Below are positions 7,150 through 15,953 of a stretch of DNA of 49,393 nt, one piece after another. The translations under genes were made by a program, and so were the position numbers. A model generated the notes under the pieces. That model made no database searches. It was not told where the DNA came from and saw nothing but the letters and a program-made list of their open reading frames with translations. Source of the DNA: Lachnoclostridium sp. UBA1308 (lineage in GTDB: Bacteria; Bacillota; Clostridia; Lachnospirales; Lachnospiraceae); contig DBTU01000018.1 in the NCBI GenBank assembly GCA_002307215.1, positions 1 through 49,393 on the forward strand, given 5' to 3'. Position 1 is the stretch's first letter, and every line of letters starts with the position of its first letter.

Positions 7150-7693
7150 AACAGTATCCCCTTTCTGATAATTGTTTTTTTATTTTCTTTCTGGCTCTCG
7201 CCAGCTTTGCCTTAACCGTATTGGGGTTAAGTTGCAGTTCCACGGCAATCTCGTTGATTGACTCCCCATTTATATGATATTTAATAAATATCTCCCTGTC
7301 CGGGGTTTTTAACAAGGCTATTTCAGCAGTCAGATCGCTCATTGTTTCCTTACTTAGAAATTCATATTCAGGAGAAGTACCACCTTGAAGCGCCATATCT
7401 TCTTCCAAAGTGATTGTATCTTTGCGATTTCTTAGCTTATTGATAGAAATGTTCCGTGCAAGTACGCCGAGATAATTCTTAATGCTTCCTTTTCTTGCGT
7501 CCAATTTATCACATTGCTTCCATAATGTAAAAAAGACGTCAGCAACCACCTCTTCAACATCTTCCGACCCCATGCTTACTGAGATTCTGCTTTTTACCAC
7601 TGCACCTACATAATTCTTATAGGTTCTTATAGCTTCTTCAAATGCGTTCATATCGCGCCGTTTCAGCCGTTTGACCAGTAAATCCTCCTGCAA
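7139..7693 (-). CDS. ECF RNA polymerase sigma factor
   Basis: A sigma-70 family protein of 184 residues with only regions 2 and 4, the ECF architecture. Region 2 includes AFEEAIRTYKNYVGAVVKSRI and DVEEVVADVFFTLWKQCDKLD; region 4 includes LKTPDREIFIKYHINGESINEIAVELQLNPNTVKAKLARARKKI, a clear helix-turn-helix. A longer frame opens at 7738 (ATG, MHLLFN), but that ATG has no ribosome site. The TTG at 7693 is preceded by CGGGGAGG seven bases upstream and yields MQEDLLVKRLKRRDMNAFEE, a typical ECF start, so I prefer it. The gene is coupled to the downstream anti-sigma gene. It probably controls its own operon and an envelope-stress regulon. Confidence 0.9.
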   Translation of the reverse strand: MQEDLLVKRLKRRDMNAFEEAIRTYKNYVGAVVKSRISVSMGSEDVEEVVADVFFTLWKQCDKLDARKGSIKNYLGVLARNISINKLRNRKDTITLEEDMALQGGTSPEYEFLSKETMSDLTAEIALLKTPDREIFIKYHINGESINEIAVELQLNPNTVKAKLARARKKIKKQLSERGYCYEG

Positions 7694-7923
7694 AGATATC
7701 CCTCCCCGAATACGTTCTGTATTGAATAATAAATGCATTTATAATCGATTACATAGATATAATCACATAAACAGATGCCTCCGTTGCAATTAAACATATA
7801 TAATAAAAAAATTTCATTATTACTTACAAAATCATTGTTATTAGTAGTTAAACATTTAGTTTCAACAAAAGTATAACAGAAGGAGAGCAGATAACCGGAA
7901 GATGTAGTGGAAAAGTATAAATA

Positions 7924-7961
7924 AAGCAGGTAACCGAATTGTTACATCGAATTACCTGCTT
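7924..7961 (-). terminator. terminator of the five-gene 7977-11392 operon
   Basis: AAGCAGGTAA (7961-7952) pairs with TTACCTGCTT (7933-7924) on the minus strand, followed by TATTTATACTTTT, about 16 bases after the GNAT stop codon. Confidence 0.75.
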
Positions 7962-7976
7962 CGTGATGTGAATGCA

Positions 7977-8483
7977 TTATCCAAGTCTCTTTTCCATAAG
8001 ATAGAATTTACCTTTTCTAAAATCGGCAAAACCGACTTTTTCATACCCCAATTTTTCATACATTCTTACTGCATAAGGATTCAAAGTATATGAATCCAAT
8101 CGGATAGTTTCTATTCCTTTTTTCTTAACTTCGTTTTCGAGATATTTCATTGTAATAGTTCCGATGCCTTTATTTTGAAATTGAGGATTTACGCATAATC
8201 TATGAATGATACGGTATGAAGAGTTAGGATATTTCCAATTGCCCAGGGCATATTGCTCGTCGCATTCTTGATTAAGAACATAAGCGGAGACTATTTCTTC
8301 ACCGATAATTCCAATATGTAATTGACGGTTTCTAATATCTTGGTAGAGAGTGCTTTTGTCCGGATATACTTCATCCCATTGAAAAATATTATTTTCATTC
8401 ATTTTATCAATGGCTTTCGTGAAAATCAAGAACATCTCGTCCAAATGTTGCTCTTTTGCTATCATAAATCTTATTTTATCCAT
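7977..8483 (-). CDS. GNAT family N-acetyltransferase
   Basis: A 168-residue acetyl-CoA-dependent N-acetyltransferase, complete for the family. Motif A is RLCVNPQFQNKGIGTITMKYL at about 95-115, with the Q/R-x-x-G-x-G/A acetyl-CoA loop as QNKGIG. Motif B follows with YAVRMYEKLGYEKVGF. A preceding strand-turn segment (IGIIGEEIVSAYVLN) completes the fold. It is the last gene of a minus-strand operon, 47 bases after the APH-like gene, and is followed by a terminator. The substrate is not predictable; the operon context hints at modification of a toxic or antibiotic-like amine. Confidence 0.88.
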   Translation of the reverse strand: MDKIRFMIAKEQHLDEMFLIFTKAIDKMNENNIFQWDEVYPDKSTLYQDIRNRQLHIGIIGEEIVSAYVLNQECDEQYALGNWKYPNSSYRIIHRLCVNPQFQNKGIGTITMKYLENEVKKKGIETIRLDSYTLNPYAVRMYEKLGYEKVGFADFRKGKFYLMEKRLG

Positions 8484-8530
8484 CTGAGTTCTCCATCACT
8501 AATACTGATTATCTTGCTTGATAAAATACT

Positions 8531-9388
8531 CTATTTTGTAGCATTAGAGCTCATAAATCTCTGCATTTCCTGCTTTTCCCATACATCACCAAGTGCCATC
8601 AAGAACATATAAGATTCTTTTGTTTCGTCCATATTCGGAAATGATTGATACTGCTCATACCCTTTTATGAAACTTGTCATATCCTTCACACAATTCTCTA
8701 TTAACGAAAGTTCCCATTCTTTTGGCCCTATTACATAAGCGTCTAAATCAACACAAGCAGTAATTTGTGTTCCCTCAAATAGAAATTGATTGGCTGAAAT
8801 ATCCGTCATAATCAAAGTGTCCCCATTTGACGGGAAATTAAATGCTTTATGTCTTTTAAAATATTCCCGAACGCTAACATCCAATGAATCCTCGCCTTTC
8901 CAATGTAATGAAATCACATGTTCCATATAATTGATAATTCTATCATTTAAATTATTAACGTTCCTTCCGGGTAGCTCATAATTATCAATAGTCGCATTAT
9001 GATTATAGCCAATAAACTGTCCTAACTGATAGGCAATGTCTTTCCCTTCGGGGAATTCATCCGGTTCCCATCCATTACCCGGCATTTTGTGAAAGACCTG
9101 ATATTTTTCTTCCTCATCCACCATCACAAGATCTGCGGATCTGATATGTGGATTTTTTGCTAGCAATTTACCAATATCATTCATACACGCTCTCTGTTCT
9201 GTAAAGTCTGAATCAAAAACATCCTTCATCATTTGCCAAAATGGAGATAACTGCGCTAATGAAAGAACCTGTTTCTTCACAATATAGTCATTTCCCTTAT
9301 ATGAGAAGGGTAATATTTTATTCGAATAAATGGATAGCACCTGGAAATCCTCAATATTTGATCGGATATATTTTCTCATATCTTTCAT
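8531..9388 (-). CDS. aminoglycoside phosphotransferase-like kinase (atypical)
   Basis: A 285-residue protein of the APH / choline-kinase-like fold. The C-terminal lobe holds LIMTDISANQFLFEGTQITACVDLDAYVIGPKEWELSLI. This aligns with the APH catalytic loop (normally H-x-D-x-x-x-x-N, here T-D-I-S-A-N-Q) and the metal-binding D-x-D segment (VDLDAY). The catalytic Asp and Asn are kept, but the His is Thr. The N-lobe is short, with an ATP-binding Lys candidate in GNDYIVKKQV. It sits in an operon with GrpB, DinB-like, ATC-hydrolase-like and GNAT genes. It could phosphorylate a small molecule, but resistance activity is unproven and the Thr substitution makes an unusual substrate likely. Confidence 0.72.
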   Translation of the reverse strand: MKDMRKYIRSNIEDFQVLSIYSNKILPFSYKGNDYIVKKQVLSLAQLSPFWQMMKDVFDSDFTEQRACMNDIGKLLAKNPHIRSADLVMVDEEEKYQVFHKMPGNGWEPDEFPEGKDIAYQLGQFIGYNHNATIDNYELPGRNVNNLNDRIINYMEHVISLHWKGEDSLDVSVREYFKRHKAFNFPSNGDTLIMTDISANQFLFEGTQITACVDLDAYVIGPKEWELSLIENCVKDMTSFIKGYEQYQSFPNMDETKESYMFLMALGDVWEKQEMQRFMSSNATK

Positions 9389-9430
9389 TTTACGAAGCTC
9401 CCTTAACTGTAATCAAACCGTAGCATTAGA

Positions 9431-10036
9431 CTAATAATCAAAATTATAAACCGTGTTCATTCTATATCGTTCACCATACTGCATTTTAGCAATTTCGGAA
9501 TATTTACCAACAAATTCATCCTTCGCATCTGTATATGCATCCCTATCATGTTCGAATTTATCCTTTAACCGCATTTTTAAGTCAACATATTCTTTGGCAA
9601 CATCCGGATGATCAATCAAATAATCTCTAAAATATAATTCACTCCAATTATCAGCATAACGTACATGAAGATGATATACTTTTTCTTCAAAGCCATATTT
9701 TGAATAGCCTTTATTGTATGCTTGTTTGAAAACCGGTTTTTCTGAAAAGTTCATTAGGCCCCATTGTAATGATACTAACTTATCCGTTATCCGGCTTATA
9801 TCGCTATCAGGAGATATTTCCATAAGAATATCTATGGTTGGCTTTGAAATAATTCCCGGAACAGCGGTACTTCCAATATGACTGATTCTCACAATAGTAC
9901 CATCATGAAACTTCTCTACCAGTTTTTCTTTCTCGATTTCATACCATCTCGGATATTCTGTATTATATTCCTTGAGTATGATTGGAAACAGCTCCCACAA
10001 CTCTTCTAAAGTCATATCCGATAAGTCCTTTACCAT
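9431..10036 (-). CDS. GrpB family (UPF0157) nucleotidyltransferase-like protein
   Basis: A 201-residue GrpB-type protein. The family signature VRISHIGSTAVPGIISKPTIDILMEI at about 50-75 carries the G-S-T-x(n)-D-I-x nucleotidyltransferase-like site. RYADNWSELYFRDYLIDHPDVAKEYVDLKMRLK is the typical second half. The family belongs to the polymerase-beta-like nucleotidyltransferase superfamily and is often found next to kinases or acetyltransferases. It lies 42 bases upstream of the APH-like gene and 29 bases downstream of the ATC-hydrolase-like gene, within one operon. Its reaction is not established for the family. Confidence 0.88.
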   Translation of the reverse strand: MVKDLSDMTLEELWELFPIILKEYNTEYPRWYEIEKEKLVEKFHDGTIVRISHIGSTAVPGIISKPTIDILMEISPDSDISRITDKLVSLQWGLMNFSEKPVFKQAYNKGYSKYGFEEKVYHLHVRYADNWSELYFRDYLIDHPDVAKEYVDLKMRLKDKFEHDRDAYTDAKDEFVGKYSEIAKMQYGERYRMNTVYNFDY

Positions 10037-10065
10037 ACATGCCCCCCTAAAGCCTGCAATTACGC

Positions 10066-10683
10066 TTATTTTATGTATTTACCATTCTTAAAGTGAAAGT
10101 CACAGGTATCCTGTCCGAGAGCAATTGTTCCACTCCGCTCAAAGACAACAGCAGGTTTATATCCGGATAGAATCACATCATCATTAGCACAAAATAACGG
10201 ACACATTTCCGTACAATTATATTTTTTAGTTGTCTCATAATAGATGCAACTTTTCATATTGAAATGAATTTCATTTTTATCATATCGAATCCACTGCATA
10301 TCCCATCCTTGCTTGGGATACTGTTTCATCATTATTGATTTGCAGAACAACTTAAAAGCGAAATAGCCAAAGGACAATTTTCCCATTGAGAGATTTTTCT
10401 TAAAAGCTTTCAAACGAGATATTTGTAATACTTCGTCTGTAAATTCATAGGCTTTCATAGCAGTGCTATCAAACTTCTTAAATGCCAGATATATTGCAAT
10501 TGTCGGTAACATATTTTCATCCATATGCCATCTGATAGATTTGTTATTTCTGTAATCGGCTTCCTTTATCATATCGGACAATTTGTTCTCGGCTTCAATG
10601 AATACCGGTTCGCCCAGATCAGACCCTAATTTATCAATGCAATAGCTATTAAAGTAAGGGAAAAAAGTCTTATCAAATCCCAT
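10066..10683 (-). CDS. L-2-amino-thiazoline-4-carboxylic acid hydrolase-like protein
   Basis: A protein of about 205 residues that matches the C-terminal signature of the ATC hydrolase family. Cysteine-containing motifs lie at MKSCIYYETTKKYNCTEMCPLFCANDD, followed by VVFERSGTIALGQDTCDFHF. I place the start at ATG 10683 (MGFDKTFFPY), not at 10701, because GGGAGGTAACG ends just before it and the upstream gene overlaps by 11 bases. The founding family member acts in bacterial L-cysteine formation from a thiazoline, but most homologues in Clostridia are uncharacterised. The conserved cysteines could bind metal. It is the second gene of the operon starting at 11392. Confidence 0.75.
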   Translation of the reverse strand: MGFDKTFFPYFNSYCIDKLGSDLGEPVFIEAENKLSDMIKEADYRNNKSIRWHMDENMLPTIAIYLAFKKFDSTAMKAYEFTDEVLQISRLKAFKKNLSMGKLSFGYFAFKLFCKSIMMKQYPKQGWDMQWIRYDKNEIHFNMKSCIYYETTKKYNCTEMCPLFCANDDVILSGYKPAVVFERSGTIALGQDTCDFHFKNGKYIK

Positions 10684-11392
10684 CGTTACCTCCCAAATCA
10701 TATAGATAAAATTCCTTCTTAGACCTTATTGCTTCTTTCCATTTACAACAATCATTTAAATACAAAAACACATGCCGGGTAGGCGGCATTAGTAAAATAC
10801 CCGCAACATCTTTTGTACCCCAAAAATCAAGTAGCCATATTGAATCTTTGTCCTCTGTTACGCCGCCTTCAAGTAATATTTTATTTATTATTTCATTCGT
10901 AATTTTTCTCTTCATATCCTCAGGGTGAAGTTGATGAACAATGCTACGTGTTCTGAGTCCTACTGCATTTCTGTAATTTAACAATTCGGATATATTCAAG
11001 CTTTTACTCAAAGACATAATTTCATCATCAGATAATGCATTTCCGGTATCTGTAATAGGTGCATTTAACTTATGTTTCCACTCTTCGTTAAATACTTGTT
11101 CTCCCTCATTAACCAATAAATTCATCGTCAGATCTTCAATTCTTGCTATATGCCAAATCGCCCATGCAATGGTTTCATCTTTACTTGTTGGCATTATGGA
11201 ATATTCGCTCTCTTTTAAATCATTTATAAGTTCGTCTACTTCATTCCGTGTATTATCTGATATTTTAGATAAATGTAATTTCGAATGGATATTTAAAAAA
11301 ATACGTTTGGATTCTTCTATCTGATCTGCTTTAAGAATAATACGATTAAGTTCTTTATGCATTTCACTCAAACCATCTCCGAAATATTTCAT
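10673..11392 (-). CDS. DinB superfamily protein
   Basis: A 239-residue four-helix DinB/YfiT-type protein. The first metal-binding His lies in TIAWAIWHIARIEDLTMNLLV (about 73-93) and the last in LMPPTRHVFLYLNDCCKWKEAI near the C-terminus, matching the family pattern of spaced histidines. Members are metal-dependent thiol- or glutathione-S-transferase-like enzymes, or structural proteins of unknown role. It is the first gene of a five-gene operon, preceded by AGGGGGAACTATC and a TTGATG-17-TATAAT promoter. Its stop codon overlaps the next gene. The linkage to cysteine-related and modifying enzymes suggests thiol-based detoxification, which is inference. Confidence 0.8.
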   Translation of the reverse strand: MKYFGDGLSEMHKELNRIILKADQIEESKRIFLNIHSKLHLSKISDNTRNEVDELINDLKESEYSIMPTSKDETIAWAIWHIARIEDLTMNLLVNEGEQVFNEEWKHKLNAPITDTGNALSDDEIMSLSKSLNISELLNYRNAVGLRTRSIVHQLHPEDMKRKITNEIINKILLEGGVTEDKDSIWLLDFWGTKDVAGILLMPPTRHVFLYLNDCCKWKEAIRSKKEFYLYDLGGNDGI

Positions 11393-11456
11393 GATAGTTC
11401 CCCCTACAAATTTATATTAGTCTTACGCGGGTGGTTCTCTGTAAGCTGATAGTCTA

Positions 11457-11485
11457 ATTATAACATTGTATTATTTATCCATCAA
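11457..11485 (-). promoter_or_regulatory. promoter of the DinB-to-GNAT operon
   Basis: TTGATG (11485-11480), a 17-base spacer and TATAAT (11462-11457) lie about 65 bases upstream of the first gene on the minus strand. No operator dyad is obvious. Confidence 0.7.
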
Positions 11486-11623
11486 TGTCAGATATAACAT
11501 ACAAACAAAATATAATCTATTAACAAAAGAGAACCATCACATCGAATACGCAATCGAAGGAAGAACTAAATAAACACCTCCATACACATGCTACATTATA
11601 TGTAAAATTACATTCAATTTTAT

Positions 11624-12589
11624 TTACTTCCGCACTGGTCTGATATACTTAAAATACCGCTCCGGATCATGATAAAGGTAAATTATTCTACCGGAGGAAG
11701 TATCAAAGCAATGATCGGTGTCTGCAAAATCAAAAGTAGACATGGCATTTTCAATCTTTTCCTCCACACTACGATTTTCCTGCTCATAATCGAAGGGACC
11801 ATGTTCGAAAACAATATACTCGGCTTCGGGAACATCAATCATAAGCATTTGAGACGGTACTTCGTCTAAATAATCAAAAGGAAGACGTACACCATAACAC
11901 TCTGTACGTGGAATACCCCAATCGCAGAGTCTGCCGTTCGGGTCATTAATGTATGCCATAATCTGACCGCTACCGCTGTTAGATTCTGTCCCACCATCGT
12001 CATCCAATTTGCCCTTGATACTATCGAGTAGGCCGCATATTGTTTCGCAATCCTGTCCCGGTATAAGACTTTGCTTTTGCCAAAAATCCCAATACCCATT
12101 ACTCTCATAATTTTTAATATGTAAAAATTTGTGCGCGGGAATGGTTACAAAATAAATTTTAACATCATCTGTAGATTTTATCATGCCAATCTCTCCAAAT
12201 CCTAAAAAGTAGCGGTCGAAAGGGTTTATTTTCGTACGAAGAAGGACAGGCTTAGGGTTTTTTCGGTATTCACTTGGAGTTATACCATAAGTTCCCTTGA
12301 AAGCTCTGGTAAATGCTTCATGTGATGAAAAACCATAATCAAAAGCAAGATCTAAAAGGCTTTTTTCACTATCCCGTACCTCTTTTAGTGCAAAGGCTAA
12401 TTTTCTAAGCCGCAGATAATCCCTGAATTGCATACCCGATATTTCTTTGAATTTTCTCGTTGTATAAAATTCGGAATAACCCAACCTGCGTGAAAGAAAG
12501 CGTAGTGTCAAGGCTTCATCGTTATAGTATTTAATACATTTGTCAATTTCATCAACGATAATTTGAATTTGCTTCTGCCACTCGTACAT
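11624..12589 (-). CDS. AraC family regulator with GyrI-like effector domain
   Basis: A protein of about 321 residues. The N-terminal AraC DNA-binding pair of helix-turn-helices spans about 10-105, including LGYSEFYTTRKFKEISGMQFRDYLRLRKL and LDLAFDYGFSSHEAFTRAFKGTYGITPSEYRK. A C-terminal GyrI-like (effector-binding) domain follows, with FVTIPAHKFLHIKNYE and the terminal IYLYHDPERYFKYIRPV. This order is that of MDR-sensing regulators such as Rob and BmrR relatives, which bind lipophilic cations. I take ATG 12589 (MYEWQKQIQ), which is eight bases after GAGGTGA, over an in-frame GTG at 12601. No efflux gene is adjacent, so its target is unknown. Confidence 0.86.
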   Translation of the reverse strand: MYEWQKQIQIIVDEIDKCIKYYNDEALTLRFLSRRLGYSEFYTTRKFKEISGMQFRDYLRLRKLAFALKEVRDSEKSLLDLAFDYGFSSHEAFTRAFKGTYGITPSEYRKNPKPVLLRTKINPFDRYFLGFGEIGMIKSTDDVKIYFVTIPAHKFLHIKNYESNGYWDFWQKQSLIPGQDCETICGLLDSIKGKLDDDGGTESNSGSGQIMAYINDPNGRLCDWGIPRTECYGVRLPFDYLDEVPSQMLMIDVPEAEYIVFEHGPFDYEQENRSVEEKIENAMSTFDFADTDHCFDTSSGRIIYLYHDPERYFKYIRPVRK

Positions 12590-12896
12590 TCGTCTGTTCA
12601 CCTCGTTTCAACCACCCTACATTTATTATAATGTAGTAGATAAATTACTGCTTGATTTCACTTGCTGTTATTCTTTTTTCTCTTTTTAGTACTGCACCGT
12701 TGCAATTTTCGATGCTATGATATGGCAAATTGTTTATTAGACATCGCTACCACTATTATATCATCAAATTTAATATAGTAGGTCATTTTCAATATTTATT
12801 GATGAAGGATGAACATAAGAAACCCCATATGAAAATTATTTTATTTATATCAAAGGCTTTGTAAAGTCTAAAACTTTATACAGGCTTTAATTACAT
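12590..12896. other. intergenic region without a recognisable gene
   Basis: AT-rich sequence between the GyrI-type regulator and the terminator at 12897. I see no supported coding frame or RNA motif apart from the likely promoter of the AraC gene. Confidence 0.5.
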
Positions 12897-12938
12897 AAAA
12901 AAATTGGGTAGCCATAGAATAAAGCTTCCCAATTTTTT
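12897..12938. terminator. bidirectional terminator before a tRNA-end scar
   Basis: AAATTGGG and CCCAATTT form an outer stem with A-runs and T-runs on both sides. It lies just before the partial tRNA-Gly end at 12943, where the terminator of a tRNA gene on the minus strand would be. Confidence 0.7.
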
Positions 12939-12942
12939 GAGT

Positions 12943-12965
12943 TAAGCGCGAGACGGGATACGAAC
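12943..12965 (-). other. tRNA-Gly 3'-end scar (attachment-site remnant)
   Basis: Twenty-three bases match the acceptor/T-arm of the tRNA-Gly at 34151 with one change (GGGATACGAAC for GGGATTCGAAC). The rest of the tRNA is absent. It matches the 34151 tRNA (GGG) better than the nearer tRNA at 13906 (GAG). It marks an old integration at a tRNA-Gly gene. Confidence 0.7.
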
Positions 12966-13076
12966 AAATATCGGTGTTATTATTTATTCGTGATTTGATT
13001 CAAATGACAGAGTATAAATGTGGATAGATGAATATAAAACTTATGTTTTCTACAGTAAATGATTCTTAAGATGTAA

Positions 13077-13712
13077 TTATGAATTTGTCACATCCACATA
13101 TTCAGGTTTATTATCATTGTTGTATATCAATTTTAATTTCATTCCTAGTAAGCCAATTACTAAACCAGCAAAAAAGCTGAACGAATGAATGATTATCGTA
13201 GTATAATTACCACTAAGAACACTTGCCACAACAAAATAAATCAGAATATATACTAATGCAGGATGATACCATCGATATAAAAAATCATTTGAATATCGAA
13301 GCCAGAGTATTAATAAAATGGCAAACAACGCATAGATTGCAATAGATGAGCCATTTCCATTGGTACAATCGCTAAAATACCCATAAAACATCAAGCTTGC
13401 AAAAATATCGGAAATCAAAAATGTTGCCAGAAATCTCAGATGACCTAACCTTTTTTCAAGAAAGTTGCCTACGCAAATAAGCGCTATAATGTTTGATGTC
13501 ACATGTAACCAACCTACATGCAGAACCGATGCGGTATACACTCTGTAAATCTGCCCGTCCAGTTTATGGAACCCCCTACCGGATAAAGCATTAAATACAC
13601 GATTGTTGCCAATACCTATATTAACAATAAACAATATAAAATAAATGCAGGCAAAGATAAGCGTAATAATGTTATTACTAACCCATTGTTTAATGCTATT
13701 TTTCGATGCCAT
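13077..13712 (-). CDS. rhomboid family membrane protein (variant active site)
   Basis: A protein of about 211 residues with six predicted membrane helices, the core rhomboid layout. LDGQIYRVYTASVLHVGWLHVTSNIIALICVGNFLEKRLG is the family's TM1-TM2 region, with the WLHVxSN histidine/asparagine oxyanion residues. The nucleophile loop reads GNGSSIAIYALFA: the Ser equivalent is kept but the usual G-x-S-G-A is G-S-S-I-A. The last helix has HSFSFFAGLVIG with the catalytic His. It may be a slow protease or a pseudoprotease. ATG 13712 is preceded by AAGGAGG; the in-frame start at 13766 is not. It lies between a tRNA-Gly gene and a tRNA-end scar, so it may be cargo of a decayed integrated element. Confidence 0.82.
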   Translation of the reverse strand: MASKNSIKQWVSNNIITLIFACIYFILFIVNIGIGNNRVFNALSGRGFHKLDGQIYRVYTASVLHVGWLHVTSNIIALICVGNFLEKRLGHLRFLATFLISDIFASLMFYGYFSDCTNGNGSSIAIYALFAILLILWLRYSNDFLYRWYHPALVYILIYFVVASVLSGNYTTIIIHSFSFFAGLVIGLLGMKLKLIYNNDNKPEYVDVTNS

Positions 13713-13863
13713 ATTCTTATGCCTCCTTATAATTATCGCTGTGCTATTCGTACACACTGCAAACACGCAGAAATTGCATTAAAGCCGGCGTATGATAACC
13801 GAGGAACAGTCACGTCAGAGATGCGTACTCATGGGCACTCAAAACTCCAGGAATGAAAAATCG

Positions 13864-13893
13864 CCAGAGTCTTATTAATATAAGGACTTCTGA
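13864..13893 (-). terminator. terminator downstream of tRNA-Gly
   Basis: A bulged hairpin (CAGAAGTCCTTAT / ATAAGACTCTG) on the minus strand is followed by GGCGATTTTTC, just past the tRNA 3' end. Confidence 0.6.
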
Positions 13894-13905
13894 CGAAATT
13901 AATCA

Positions 13906-13977
13906 AGCGCGAGACGAGATTCGAACTCGCGACCTCTGCCTTGGCAAGGCAATACTCCACCACTGAGCCACTCGCGC
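13906..13977 (-). tRNA. tRNA-Gly (anticodon GCC)
   Basis: A 72-base cloverleaf. The acceptor stem is GCGCGAG/CTCGCGC, the D-arm GCTCAGTGGTGGAGT, the anticodon stem TTGCC/GGCAG with loop CTTGCCAAG giving GCC, and the T-arm GCGAGTTCGAATCTCGT. CCA is not encoded. It differs from the tRNA at 34151 only in a T-stem base pair. It reads glycine codons GGC/GGU. Confidence 0.95.
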
Positions 13978-14360
13978 ATATCGGATATTTAATCGGTGCA
14001 AGGGATATGATAAATTATAACAGGTACTTTTGTCAATAGATTTTTTGCTATTTTTTATACTTTCGTAGCTGAAATGTATCATAGTGATGAACACAGATCA
14101 TTCGGGAGATCCCTTTGCAGTGATTTATGGGGAAAGGATATTGGTGACATGTATAAAAGCCTGAAGTATTCCATGCATTTCTAGGGAGATATCCTATGAA
14201 ATGTTAATGGTATCGTATCTTCTCTGAGGTTGAAATGCAATATGAAATGCAGTAGCATTCCATTCTCGTGTAAAAAGTAGTACAATGGAGAAAGTTTATT
14301 GAATTAGTGTGCATTGTTCCTAATTCGAGAAATAGAGAAAATTATGAAGGAGATACTTTT
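13978..14360. other. intergenic region upstream of tRNA-Gly and the xylosidase gene
   Basis: Holds the divergent promoters of tRNA-Gly (minus) and the GH43 gene (plus). A direct repeat TGAAATGCA occurs twice near 14229-14250, and GAAGGAGA precedes the GH43 ATG. I see no further gene or riboswitch. Confidence 0.5.
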
Positions 14361-15944
14361 ATGGCTTATGCAACCAATCCTATTTTAACAGGTTTTAATC
14401 CGGATCCGTCCATTCTAAGGGTGGACAGTGATTATTACATTGCTACCTCGACTTTTGAATGGTTTCCGGGAGTACAAATCCATCATTCGACGGATTTGAT
14501 TCATTGGGAACTGATCTGTCATCCTTTGGATCGACTGTCACAATTAAATATGCTGGGGAATCAGAGCTCCTGCGGTATATGGGCTCCTTGTTTATCTTAC
14601 AGTAAAGGCATTTATTATCTAATCTATACCGACGTCAAATCATTTATCGGAATGTTCAAGGATACCCATAATTATCTCGTTACAGCATCAGACATTATGG
14701 GGCCTTGGTCGGAACCGATTTATCTAAATTCCAGTGGCTTTGACCCTTCCTTATTCCACGACGTCAATGGGAAAAAATATTTACTGAACATGCTGATGGA
14801 TTACAGAAAATGGAGCACCAATTTTAGCGGAATTGTATTACAGGAATATTCGGAAGAGAAGAAGGCTCTGGTGGGAGAGTCGATTAATATTTTCAAAGGT
14901 ACGCAGCTTAGATTTACGGAGGGACCCCATCTGTATCAACATGACGGTTATTATTATTTACTGACGGCAGAAGGCGGTACAGGTTACGAGCATGCGGTGA
15001 CGATGGCCAGAAGCAGAAATATCGAAGGCCCCTATGAAGTAGATCCAAAGAATCCGATATTAACTTCCTACCATACTCCTGATAATCCGATTCAAAAAGC
15101 CGGACATGCGAGTATAACAAAGAGCCATAATGGCAAATGGTATATGGTTCATCTGTGCGGAAGACCGGTTGGTGATGAGCATATGTGCATTTTAGGACGT
15201 GAAACTGCATTACAGGAGGTTGAATGGAAGGATGGATGGCTGCGTCTTGTGAATGGAGGCAACTCACCCAGCGAAAAAGTTGAGATAGTAGGAGTTGAGG
15301 CAGATTCGACCGTAGAGAAGAAATACCTAATAGAGAACTTTGAACATCATGACTGGAGTATTCACCTTCAATCCCTTAGGGTACCTCTGGCTGAAAGGGC
15401 ATCCTTAACAGAACGTCTCGGGTATTTACGTTTATATGGGAAGGAATCCTTATCTTCGTGCCATTACCAGTCGCTGCTGGCTCACAGACAGCAGAGCTTC
15501 TACGTCCAGGTTACCACCAAAATGGATTTTAAACCGAAGAGCTTTCAGACAATGGCAGGACTTGTCTACTATTATGATTCCAAAAGCTACTATTACTTAT
15601 ATATTACAGAGGATGAGGTTGCCGGAAGAGTAATGAGCATTATTTCTTGCATACTCGGTAAGGGGAGTCAGCCAATTGGAGTAGGAATACCTTTACAGGA
15701 TACCGGGGAAGTATATCTTAGATTGATAACCGAGAAGGAAAAAGCATATTTCTCTTATTCCATTGATAACAAGAATTATAGTAAGATAGGGAAAGACCTT
15801 GATGCAACAGTGCTTTCGGATGATTATTATGGTGCTACAGGTCATATTTTATTTACAGGAGCATTTATCGGTATCTGTTGCCAGGATCTTGCGGGTCAAG
15901 GAGCATACGCTGATTTTGATTATTTTGAATATATGGAATATTAA
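14361..15944 (+). CDS. glycoside hydrolase family 43 beta-xylosidase
   Basis: A 527-residue GH43 enzyme with no signal peptide, so intracellular. It should remove xylose from xylo-oligosaccharides taken up by the cell. The five-bladed propeller domain has the three family residues: Asp15 in GFNPDPSI (base), Asp128 in GFDPSLFHD (pKa modulator) and Glu187 in FTEGPHLY (acid). These positions coincide with those I recall for the Geobacillus XynB3 enzyme. From about residue 320 a C-terminal beta-sandwich domain follows, as in that subfamily. The true start is the ATG at 14361 with GAAGGAGATACTTTT before it. A longer in-frame GTG at 14307 lacks a ribosome site. It is monocistronic and followed by a perfect terminator. 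Arabinofuranosidase side activity is possible. Confidence 0.92.
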   Translation: MAYATNPILTGFNPDPSILRVDSDYYIATSTFEWFPGVQIHHSTDLIHWELICHPLDRLSQLNMLGNQSSCGIWAPCLSYSKGIYYLIYTDVKSFIGMFKDTHNYLVTASDIMGPWSEPIYLNSSGFDPSLFHDVNGKKYLLNMLMDYRKWSTNFSGIVLQEYSEEKKALVGESINIFKGTQLRFTEGPHLYQHDGYYYLLTAEGGTGYEHAVTMARSRNIEGPYEVDPKNPILTSYHTPDNPIQKAGHASITKSHNGKWYMVHLCGRPVGDEHMCILGRETALQEVEWKDGWLRLVNGGNSPSEKVEIVGVEADSTVEKKYLIENFEHHDWSIHLQSLRVPLAERASLTERLGYLRLYGKESLSSCHYQSLLAHRQQSFYVQVTTKMDFKPKSFQTMAGLVYYYDSKSYYYLYITEDEVAGRVMSIISCILGKGSQPIGVGIPLQDTGEVYLRLITEKEKAYFSYSIDNKNYSKIGKDLDATVLSDDYYGATGHILFTGAFIGICCQDLAGQGAYADFDYFEYMEY

Positions 15945-15953
15945 CATAAAAAT

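Noticed and set aside
12943..12965. A tRNA gene
   Set aside because: Only the 3' end is present; anticodon and D-arm are absent.
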